From contig DATGIQ010000335.1 of NCBI GenBank assembly GCA_035295665.1, positions 1-7,636 of the forward strand: a stretch of 7,636 nt of DNA, given 5' to 3'. The translations under genes and the position numbers were made by a program. How positions within the stretch are numbered: the stretch's first letter is position 1; each line of letters opens with the position of its first letter. The notes under the pieces were generated by a model that was not told the origin of the DNA, did not search any database, and saw only the letters and a program-made list of their open reading frames with translations. Below are positions 1 to 6,006 of this stretch, one piece after another. The stretch comes from DATGIQ01 sp035295665 (GTDB lineage: Bacteria > Planctomycetota > Planctomycetia > Gemmatales > Gemmataceae).

Positions 1-65
1 CGACGGCGGCTGTTTTCTCGAAGACCAAGACAACAGCCAAAACCAAATCCAAGGCGGCGGCCTAA
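1..65 (+). CDS. 3' end of an unidentified gene with a Lys/Thr/Ala-rich C-terminus
   Basis: The frame ending in TAA at 63-65 is open to the left edge and gives about 20 residues ending in TKTTAKTKSKAAA. The beginning lies outside the window. The tail is basic and of low complexity, so the family cannot be recognised from it. The next ~70 bases carry repeats resembling insertion-sequence termini (92-136), so a transposase or IS-helper protein is a reasonable guess. A DNA-binding protein with a histone-like basic tail would look the same. The function is not established. Confidence 0.4.
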   Translation, partial: TAAVFSKTKTTAKTKSKAAA

Positions 66-91
66 CGGCCGCATCGCTTTGTTTCACAAAG

Positions 92-136
92 CGGACAGAT
101 AGCAAGTTAATAAAACCGGACATCTTGACAAGTTAA
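92..136. repeat. Two imperfect ~20-bp direct repeats, possible insertion-sequence terminus
   Basis: CGGACAGATAGCAAGTTAA (92-110) and CGGACATCTTGACAAGTTAA (117-136) are two related copies whose starts are 25 bases apart. They share CGGACA at the front and CAAGTTAA or GCAAGTTAA at the end. A third partial copy (CGGACGGGG) begins at 142. Spaced multiple terminal repeats just after a transposase gene are typical of IS21-family ends, where they bind the transposase. The other end of the element is not in the window, so the family and the exact boundary remain inferences. Confidence 0.4.
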
Positions 137-195
137 CGACACGGACGGGGACCGGGGGACGAAATGACGGGGCGCTGAAATCCCGCGCCTTGGCT

Positions 196-414
196 TCAGG
201 CCGCTTGATGGCTGGGCTCGTGGCGCAAGCGCATCAGTTGGTCTGCACGCAGTCGCAGTGAGGCGTATGTTGTTCCGGAGTCGTCGCTGAACTCGACCTC
301 ATACACGTCCGGCGCCAAGCTTTCCACTATGGTGCCGACCTGTCCACGCAGCAAGCCCTTCTTAGGGAGGTCTTCGAGGAGAGCGACGACGGATAACACT
401 TCGAATTCAGGCAT
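196..414 (-). CDS. DUF4926 domain-containing protein (72 aa)
   Basis: This small acidic protein matches the DUF4926 pattern from memory. It has an opening stretch 'VVALLEDLPKKGLLRGQVGTI' type (residues 10-30), then a central VYEVEFSDDSG strand (38-47), then LRADQL near the C-terminus (55-60). The layout suggests a small beta-barrel of SH3-like size filling the whole protein. There is no signal peptide or membrane segment. The ATG at 414 is preferred over one ten codons upstream because the family begins here, and a TAGGG ribosome-binding sequence lies about 7 bases ahead, overlapping the stop of the upstream gene. It follows the DUF6883 gene after 8 bases, so the two should be cotranscribed and translationally coupled. 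The biochemical function is unknown; this type of small protein is often found next to DUF6883 or in toxin-antitoxin-like pairs. Confidence 0.75.
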   Translation of the reverse strand: MPEFEVLSVVALLEDLPKKGLLRGQVGTIVESLAPDVYEVEFSDDSGTTYASLRLRADQLMRLRHEPSHQAA

Positions 415-422
415 ACGGCACC

Positions 423-770
423 CTATTCCAATAGTACATAACAACTAGTCAGCCGTGGAACGGAGTCGGAACGACGAACAATCCACGTGCTGCGAACCAC
501 GGCTCGGCGATCGCCGCGGGCCAAGCCGAAGTCGACGATGTACCGCTCGCCATAGTCATCTTGGTCGCCCGCAGTCGCATCGTTCTCACGGGCGGCCCGA
601 AGCAACTCCTCTCGCAGGAAATCCGAATCCGATGAGGTGAGCCCGAGGACTGACGCGAATACGCGAGCCTTGTGCCGACCACGCGGATGTACCGGACTCA
701 GGCCTATTGAACCGGCGATTGTCTTATGCCATACTGATTTCCCCATGTCACAGCCGGACCCTGCCCTCAC
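423..770 (-). CDS. DUF6883 domain-containing protein (up to 115 aa)
   Basis: The recognisable core runs from HPRGRHKARVFASVLGL (about residues 28-44) through an LREELLRAAREND helix (51-63) and YGERYIVDFGL (73-83). It ends with VVRSTWIVRRSD and PRLTSCYVL at the C-terminus. This order is characteristic of DUF6883 as I know it. The protein is soluble and small, with no export signal. The longest frame uses GTG at 770; an internal ATG at 746 would give 107 aa. The ~25 residues before HPRGRHKA do not resemble the usual family N-terminus, and the start region overlaps the divergent sulfatase start, so the 5' end may have been altered by a rearrangement. The downstream partner is the DUF4926 gene. 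The molecular activity is unknown. Confidence 0.7.
   Translation of the reverse strand: MRAGSGCDMGKSVWHKTIAGSIGLSPVHPRGRHKARVFASVLGLTSSDSDFLREELLRAARENDATAGDQDDYGERYIVDFGLARGDRRAVVRSTWIVRRSDSVPRLTSCYVLLE
707..735 (+). promoter_or_regulatory. Candidate sigma-70 promoter of the sulfatase gene
   Basis: TTGAAC (707-712) and CATACT (730-735) are separated by exactly 17 bases, each matching four of six consensus positions. Initiation about seven bases after the -10 would fall near 742, leaving almost no leader before the ATG at 745. The promoter lies inside the 5' part of the divergent DUF6883 gene, so the two transcripts would overlap. This is a visual match only. Confidence 0.35.
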
Positions 771-2976
771 TCGCCGAAGCTTCGTGGAGAAAGTCGCTCT
801 TGCCGCCGGTATCGCCGCCCGGGGGGAGCATTCTTGAGAACCTGAAACCGGAAGCTGCCGAGGCGGCCACTACTGCCGCGCCTTCCGGCGCCACGCTGAT
901 GAACGCGGGAGCGTTCGGCTGGCCGCTCAACCAGGACCCGCTAAGCACCGCTCCTCCGAACCTGATCCCCAAGCCCAACATCTTGATGATCATGGTGGAT
1001 CAGCTTCGGCTTCCGCAATTTTGGCTGACTGCCGCCCAGCAGACGACGGTGGACCAGCAGATCTGCCCCAATATCACGTGGTTGCGGAAAACATCTTGCC
1101 GGTTCTGGAACTTTTACGTCGCGGCTCAGGCATGTACGCCGAGCCGCGCCACGCTGTTGACAGGCCTTTACGCGGCCCAGACGGGGATGTTTGCAACCGC
1201 AGGGAAGAGCGAGCCCGATCTCAATTCTGGTTTCCCCACCTTTGCGACCGCCCTGCAGGACATCGCTCAATACAACCCCAACAACATCCTGTGGTTCGGC
1301 AAATGGCACCTCTCGAATCTGAGCAAAGGCGGTAACCTGGGCGCCGACAAGCTTCCCCTTTACGGCTTCAATACCGGGCGATCCGCACCGCCCGGACAGC
1401 AGATCTATTGGCCCTCCTATTACGGCTCGCCCAATGGCACGGCCAATGAAGGCAATAAACGGCTGGCTCAATAGCAACAGTGACGCCGGGTCCGTGGCGT
1501 GGGCCTGCGACCAGGCAATTTACAATGATTTCGCGATAACCTGGGCCAGCAACCGTCCGAACCAGCCTTGGTTCGCCTGTGTCAGCTTTGTCAACCCGCA
1601 CGACAGTACCTATTACCCGGGCTTCTTTCCGCCCAATGAACCCTTGGGATCACAAGGGGAACCGGGCAACCCGGACGAGCCGCCCCCGCCCAATACGTCG
1701 TACTTCAACTTCCAGCCGCAACACGCGAATTACGTGACGCAGGTTATCAGCGGACAGCCCAGCCCCTGGAACTTCGAGCAGACTCAAGATCTCCAAAACA
1801 AAAGCTGGGACTCTACGGCCACCATACAGGACAAGCCGAACTTCCTCCAGCCCTATTTCCAGCAATACATTACGGACGTTGCCGGGAATCCGCCGCTGAC
1901 CCCGACACCGCCACAGCACCTCACCCCGCTCGCTGCCGGCGACTACACGGGATTCATCAACTGGTACTACTATATGATCAGCCTGGTGGATGCCAATATC
2001 GGCCAGGTGCTTTCCACGGCGATTCCTGGCTACAACAACACTGTTACCACAAACCCCTCGTCGACTACGGCCATCATCTTCCTTTCGGATCATGGCGAGT
2101 ACGCCGGATCGCACGGCCTCCACGCCAAGGCGGGGGCCGTGTACGACGAGGGGCTGCGAGTCCCACTCTACGTCGTAACGCCAAGCCAGCAGAACGCCCT
2201 CGATTTTTTCCATATGTGTTCGATGGTGGATCTATTTATGCTCGTGGTCGAGCTAGCCTTGGGGACTACATACAATTGGCAGAACGACCCGAAGTATAAG
2301 GACCAGTACTACAACAGAAATCAGAGCCTGTTCTCCTTCCTGAAGACCCCGACGACGGCCGAGACGCGAGGATATTGGGGCACCGATGGCAACTGGTATC
2401 CCTTCATCCTCACCACCGCCGATGAGACGCACATAGACCAGACTTCCTGGAACGGCAAGGTCTACCCAGCTTGCGCATGCCGAAACCACGTAATGTGCAT
2501 AAGGACCAAGTCGGACGCGAATATCAACAACTTTTCCACCGCGTGGTCCGGCGGCAAACTCGCGATTTACAGCAAATGGGTGACGTACCCCGGTCCCAAC
2601 TACGACTACAGCGCTCCAATCGTGGACGGAACCCTTCCCGGCGGCGAATTGATCATCCAGGATTACGAGTATTACGATTATCTGAACTATAACAACCGTG
2701 CCGAGACTGGCAACGATTATCCGGCCGCTCTAAACAGTCAGGGCACCAACGGGGCCGGCGCCCATCAGCTTCTGACGGACATGTTGAACCAACTCGGCAA
2801 CATGCAGATCTGGAAAGGACAGGGCCAGACCCAGCAAGCCAGCGGGCTCGCCGCGAGTGTCCTAACCCGCCAGCTAACCGGGGTTTCGAGCTCGATTCAG
2901 CTCTCAACCTATACGATCAACGGAATCAAAGCCTGGTACAGTTGGCTGCAGCCAAAACGGAGGCTGCATTATATAG
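745..2976 (+). pseudogene. Tat-exported formylglycine-type sulfatase, interrupted by two frameshifts and lacking its own stop
   Basis: This alkaline-phosphatase-superfamily sulfatase would hydrolyse sulfate esters outside the cytoplasm. Numbering below is after removing one surplus base at each of two sites. A twin-arginine signal occupies residues 1-27 (LTRRSFVEK then a hydrophobic run). D84 in MIMVDQLR is a metal ligand. C130 in ACTPSR (codon 1133-1135) is the residue converted to formylglycine. GKWH is at 185-188 and NPH at 283-285. D448/H449 lie in LSDHGEYAGSHGLHAK, followed by DEGLRVPLYV. Length is about 740 residues. The frame shifts at the G6 run 821-826 (GEHS-stop versus GSILENL) and around 1450-1456 (KRLAQ-stop versus INGWLNS). 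The second part then stays open into the next gene, so the end given (frame +1 TAG at 2974-2976) is only a guess. No formylglycine-generating enzyme is in the window. The family call is secure; whether the gene is dead, switched off or mis-sequenced is not known. Confidence 0.85.
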
Positions 2977-2981
2977 GTACT

Positions 2982-3004
2982 CCCTGGCGCGCTCCGCGCC
3001 TGGG
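2982..3004. terminator. GC-rich hairpin between the sulfatase and HAF-repeat genes
   Basis: CCCTGGCGCG (2982-2991) and CGCGCCTGGG (2995-3004) form a ten-base-pair stem with one T-T mismatch and a three-base loop. No T-run follows, so this is not a classical intrinsic terminator. It could be a processing or stabilising hairpin. Its position supports this stretch having been non-coding between two genes, although it is now read through in frame. Confidence 0.35.
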
Positions 3005-3035
3005 GTGTTCCGGCTGCACACGCACGGATCCTACA

Positions 3036-3896
3036 ATGAAACCACAAGTCATCTTCCTTGCAACGGTTTTGGCCATCGCCGGCAGTTCCTCGCTCGCGGC
3101 GCAAACCTATACTTTCCAGACCATCCTGTATTGCAATAACCTCACTGCCTTCCCGGTGGCGATGAATGGCGCGGGGCTCGTGGTGGGGCAGGCCCATGAC
3201 ATCAACTCCACTTACAACAGCGGGATGGTCTACCAGAACGGTACGTGCCAGACGTACCCGAAGGCGGCCTTCTGGGGCGTGACGGACACCGGCGGGATTC
3301 TGGAAGAACTCGTATCCCCGCCGGGCATGTACCTTCGGGAGCCCGGCGGTAAATTAGTTGGTCCTCTCCCCAGTTACCCAGGGAGTCAGGGAAGCGTCTA
3401 CTGCTGCGTGGACACCGTGACCGGGACGCTCGCAGGTACTTACAGTCCAGGGCCCCCCGGCATATTTTCGGGTTTCTTTTACCAGAACGGCAAATTCACG
3501 TCGCTGCCCTGGGCCGAACCGAGCGGGTCCTCCTCCTACTGGTTCACATTAACCGCGCTGAACAACACAGGAGCGGCAGTGGGCACCTTTAACGGCCAGT
3601 ACACCCTCGGCTTCCTCTATCGGAATGGAACGATGACGTTCTTGGGTTACCCCGGGGCAAAGTACACCAACTTTTATGGTTTGAACGACAACGGCGTGGT
3701 CGTGGGTGTCTATACCATGCCCAACAACGCGAATGGGGTATTTATATACAACATTGGCACAGGCGTCTGGACAGATCTCAACTTCCCGGCTCCGTACAAC
3801 CTTATGATTCCCGTGGGCATCAGCAACGCCGGGATGATCGCGCTGCAGTACAGCGCCCCCGGCGGCATGGTCATTGCAACGCCAACGGGCCAGTAA
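3036..3896 (+). CDS. Secreted HAF-repeat protein (286 aa)
   Basis: A Sec signal peptide covers residues 1-23 (MKPQVIFLATVLAIAG then SSSLAAQ, with likely cleavage after LAA). The rest is a series of about five imperfect 40-45-residue repeats. Each has a 'GFxYxNGxxxxLxxPG' strand pair and an 'xxNxxGxxVGxY' turn, for example ALNNTGAAVGTF (174-185), LGFLYRNGTMTFLGYPG (191-207) and GLNDNGVVVGVYTM (215-228). This is the pattern of 'extracellular repeat, HAF family' proteins, which probably form a beta-propeller or similar fold in the envelope. Their substrates are not known. The ATG at 3036 is chosen because it opens a perfect signal peptide. The reading frame continues unbroken from the sulfatase upstream, which would fuse a second export signal internally and is unlikely to be the native arrangement. 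The isomerase gene begins 7 bases after the stop. Confidence 0.75.
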   Translation: MKPQVIFLATVLAIAGSSSLAAQTYTFQTILYCNNLTAFPVAMNGAGLVVGQAHDINSTYNSGMVYQNGTCQTYPKAAFWGVTDTGGILEELVSPPGMYLREPGGKLVGPLPSYPGSQGSVYCCVDTVTGTLAGTYSPGPPGIFSGFFYQNGKFTSLPWAEPSGSSSYWFTLTALNNTGAAVGTFNGQYTLGFLYRNGTMTFLGYPGAKYTNFYGLNDNGVVVGVYTMPNNANGVFIYNIGTGVWTDLNFPAPYNLMIPVGISNAGMIALQYSAPGGMVIATPTGQ

Positions 3897-3903
3897 CCGC
3901 AGA

Positions 3904-4729
3904 ATGGCCATTTCGGTTAACGGTGAGCACATTCCCGATGCCGCCATCACTGAAGAATACGACCGGCTCCTGAAGACGCAACAGGCCGGCAGCGCCGGTG
4001 GCGGCCCAGCTCCGCCTCATGGCGGCGTGCGCGGTGGTGGATCGCGTCCTCATCCGGCAGGCCGCCGAGCGCGATCCCCGGCCCATTGATCCGCGCGAAA
4101 TTGAGGCCCTGGTCCGCCGCGAGATCGAGCGCAGCGGCAGCGGCAACGAACCCGCCATGCGGCGCCTCGCCGAGCAACAACTTCGCCTGCAGCGCACCAT
4201 GGACGATCTCGCCGGCGACTTCCCCAAGCCCACATCCGAGGAGGTCCGGGAATTCTCTCGCGCTATCCAGCAGGGCCTCCCTCTCGCGGAAAAGGTTCTG
4301 GCGGCGCACATCCTGGTGCAGGTGAGCGAGGAGCGCAGCGAAGCCGAGGCATTCCGCCTGATCCAAGCCGCCGAGGCGGAACTGGCACGAGGCATCCCGT
4401 TTGCCGCCGTGGCCGAGCTATTCTCCGATTGCAAAGGCAACGGAGGCGACTTGGGCTGGTTTGAGCGGGGCGTCATGGTGGAGGAATTCGATGAAGCCGT
4501 CTTCGCGCTCCAAGAGGGCCAGCGCTCGGCCATCTTCCGGACGCCATTCGGCTACCACATCGCGGAAGTCCGGGCCAGGAGTGAGGGCAGCCCGCGCGAG
4601 CCGGGCGCGGGGCAGCGGGAGATCGAGGCCTATCTCACCGCCAAGCGCCGCCACGACGCCATGGCGCGCGGCATGGACTCCCTGCGGGCGGCCGCCGAAA
4701 TCGTGCGCGCTGCGGAGGCCGGCTTCTGA
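3904..4729 (+). pseudogene. PpiC/parvulin-type peptidyl-prolyl isomerase, one frameshift near the start
   Basis: This is a parvulin-family foldase that isomerises X-Pro bonds. It is about 274 residues after correction and has no signal peptide, so it is probably cytoplasmic, with a NifM-like layout. The N-terminus (MAISVNGEHIPDAAITEEYD) is in one frame to about residue 31. The rest is in the next frame from about 3998, consistent with one surplus base in GCCGGTGG at 3994-4000. Residues 32-130 form a helical, charged SurA_N-like region. The parvulin domain spans about 133-225: HILVQV with H135, SDC with C176, GGDLGWFERGVMVEEF, then RTPFGYHIAEV with H218. The conserved His, Cys and His of parvulins are all present. 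It follows the HAF gene by 7 bases, so it should be cotranscribed. If the frameshift is real, only a 61-residue product would be made from this start (stop at 4087-4089), and an internal GTG at 3998 could give the domain alone. Confidence 0.75.
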
Positions 4730-4978
4730 TGCGGTTGACGCACTTCGTAACTCAGCGCGCCCGCTCACGATCGGCCATTGTACGATATCCAAATCGCGGC
4801 GCCGCACCGGTTAAGGGATTCGGAACTGAGTCGCAGTGGCTTGGGCGAAACCACTGGGACGGGAAACGCCTAAACCGCTGAAGTAGCCAATTTTGTTCGT
4901 CCCGGGCGGATCGTCCTCCATCCGGACAGAACCGTGGCACGCGCCTGAATGGTGAATGCACGTGTGTATACTAGGCGT
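4730..4978. other. Intergenic region upstream of the toxin-antitoxin module
   Basis: No convincing gene is present on either strand. Visible structure includes a perfect ten-base palindrome GCGGCGCCGC at 4796-4805. A hairpin pairs CAGTGG (4834-4839) with CCACTG (4851-4856), and a smaller one pairs CGGAT (4907-4911) with ATCCG (4920-4924). The right end carries the candidate promoter of the antitoxin gene. No terminator with a T-run follows the isomerase gene. Confidence 0.5.
4945..4972 (+). promoter_or_regulatory. Candidate promoter giving a leaderless antitoxin mRNA
   Basis: TATACT at 4967-4972 is a good -10 (five of six to TATAAT). CTGAAT at 4945-4950, 16 bases upstream, is a weak -35 (three of six). 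Only six bases separate the -10 from the ATG at 4979, so transcription would start at or next to the start codon. The repeated CGTATGC at 4976-4982 and 4985-4991 could be part of an operator bound by the antitoxin, but it overlaps coding sequence and may be chance. Confidence 0.4.
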
Positions 4979-5227
4979 ATGCCCCGTATGCAGGTCTACT
5001 TGCCAACGGATGTCTACGAAATGGTTAAGGAGTGCCGGCTCCCCGCATCCGAGCTTCTTCAGGAAGCGGTGCGCGCCGAAATGCGTCGCCGGAAATTGCA
5101 GTCCGTCAGTCGGCGCTACACGGCCGAACTTGCGGCGCAGGTCGGCCAGCCCGCTCATCGAGAGCGTGCCCGCGCGGTCGCTTTGGCACAGCGAATCGCC
5201 GCTCGCTCCAGTCGGAAGGCCGGCTAG
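4979..5227 (+). CDS. VapB-like antitoxin (82 aa)
   Basis: The N-terminal half, MPRMQVYLPTDVYEMVKE followed by LPASELLQEAVRAEMRRR (to about residue 38), matches a ribbon-helix-helix DNA-binding fold: one beta strand then two helices. The C-terminal half (SRRYTAELAAQVGQ onward) is charged and helical, as expected for the toxin-binding segment. In this role it would neutralise the downstream PIN-domain toxin and repress the shared promoter. ATG 4979 is chosen because family members begin MPRMQVYLP; an in-frame GTG-rich stretch upstream (from 4949) is open but not conserved in style. The toxin gene begins 5 bases after the TAG. The annotation rests on residue pattern and on the toxin next to it. 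Confidence 0.75.
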   Translation: MPRMQVYLPTDVYEMVKECRLPASELLQEAVRAEMRRRKLQSVSRRYTAELAAQVGQPAHRERARAVALAQRIAARSSRKAG

Positions 5228-5232
5228 CCGTT

Positions 5233-5613
5233 GTGTTGATCCTTGATTCGGGTGCGGTCAGTCAGTTGGCGGAGCGCTCGCGCCACGCTCTCGCCCTGAT
5301 AGTCGCCCTCCGCGAGGAGGGCCTTTGGCCACCGACGGTGCCCACGGTGGTTCTCGTGGAGTGCTTGCAGGGGCACGCAGGGCGCGACGCGAACGAAAAC
5401 CGGTTCCTCAAGACCTGTGACATCGCCGACGAGGTCCCCGAGTCTCTCGCGCGGCGAGCAGCCCTACTGCGGCGACTGGCGCGTCGTGGGTCAGCAGTCG
5501 ATGCGCTGGTAGTCGCATTCGCGGAGCCCGGCGGGACCGTGCTCACGTCCGATCCGGACGACCTGGAGGCGTTGGCGGCTCACGCTGCCGATGTGCTGGT
5601 AGAGCGAATCTAG
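5233..5613 (+). CDS. PIN-domain ribonuclease toxin, VapC family (126 aa)
   Basis: This is a predicted Mg2+-dependent endoribonuclease toxin. The four acidic positions of the PIN active site are all visible: D5 (LILDSGAV), E43 (VVLVECLQG), D90 (SAVDALVVAFAE) and D107 (VLTSDPDDLEAL). The length fits compact VapC proteins, and the domain fills the whole protein. The first usable start is GTG at 5233 (TTG at 5236 is an alternative). A GGAAGG sequence at 5214-5219 lies 13 bases away, rather far, so translation may be coupled to the antitoxin, whose stop is 5 bases upstream. All catalytic residues are intact, so the toxin should be functional. Confidence 0.85.
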   Translation: MLILDSGAVSQLAERSRHALALIVALREEGLWPPTVPTVVLVECLQGHAGRDANENRFLKTCDIADEVPESLARRAALLRRLARRGSAVDALVVAFAEPGGTVLTSDPDDLEALAAHAADVLVERI

Positions 5614-5628
5614 ATCGCTGCATTGATG

Positions 5629-5642
5629 TGCCGGTTGCGGCA
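5629..5642 (+). terminator. Weak hairpin after the VapC gene
   Basis: TGCCG and CGGCA pair around a GTTG loop, starting 15 bases after the toxin stop codon. The following TCCTTGTCC is only moderately T-rich, so this is at best a weak terminator for the toxin-antitoxin transcript. Confidence 0.25.
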
Positions 5643-5952
5643 TCCTTGTCCACAGGAACCGATCGATGTCCTTGCGTCCGTATCGTCGACTACCCGTACA
5701 AAGACCTCAGAACAGGAAAGGTCAAGTCGGCTTCGGAGGCGTGTCGCGGTTGCCGGTCTCAACGGTACCCGGTAATCTGGACTGCCGGAATGGAATTCGG
5801 AACGTGAATTGAGACGCTAAAGATGGGTGTATTCGCGAGGTTCTGAAGCAATTGCCTCCAGTCTGAGCACCCGGGGCGTGATGCAGCCCCTCCATCCTCA
5901 TTCCATCTCACCGTCGCGAAAGATCGATTTTGAACGGACTTGTCCGCCGCAC

Positions 5953-5982
5953 AAAAAACGCCCCCCGACTCGGCGCCGGGGC
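5953..5982 (-). terminator. Intrinsic terminator of the minus-strand beta-helix gene
   Basis: Read on the minus strand, a GC-rich stem (GCCCCG pairing with CGGGG or GGGGC, around a loop of roughly nine bases) is followed at once by a run of six T. It begins about 25 bases after the TAG of the minus-strand gene at 6007. This is a textbook rho-independent layout. Confidence 0.7.
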
Positions 5983-6006
5983 TTCGTTCACTTCGCGAAA
6001 CAGATC

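Larger units (their letters stand above)
5614..6006. other. Intergenic region between the VapC gene and the convergent beta-helix gene
   Basis: This ~390-base stretch holds no gene I can support. A short cysteine-containing open frame from GTG 5628 to TGA 5807 (59 aa) is noted separately as a weak candidate. Small hairpins occur at 5629-5642 (TGCCG/CGGCA) and 5873-5890 (GGGGC/GCCCC). The intrinsic terminator of the minus-strand gene lies at 5953-5982. The two flanking genes converge here, so no promoter is required. Confidence 0.5.

Noticed and set aside
171..189. GGCGC/GCGCC hairpin just downstream of the DUF4926 gene
   Set aside because: Only five base pairs with a nine-base loop and no clear T-run on the minus strand; too weak to call a terminator.
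941..1477. Minus-strand open frame of 178 codons inside the sulfatase
   Set aside because: It is a shadow of the sulfatase frame carrying the FGly motif and GKWH.
3871..4533. Minus-strand open frame of 220 codons rich in Ser, Arg and Ala
   Set aside because: It is antisense to the parvulin gene, whose catalytic motifs are clear; the composition is typical of a shadow frame in GC-rich DNA.
4834..4905. GGGACGGGAAACGCC after a CAGTGG/CCACTG hairpin, reminiscent of the cyclic-di-GMP (GEMM) riboswitch core
   Set aside because: The other required GEMM elements (GGCAAACC-like segment, GNRA-capped P2, matching receptor helix) are not visible, and the likely transcription start of the next gene lies downstream of it.
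4811..5158. Minus-strand open frame of 115 codons opposite the antitoxin gene and its upstream region
   Set aside because: It lies antisense to the well-supported antitoxin, has no recognisable domain and no plausible start context; it is most likely a GC-driven chance frame, although its last 30 residues look protein-like and could be a remnant.
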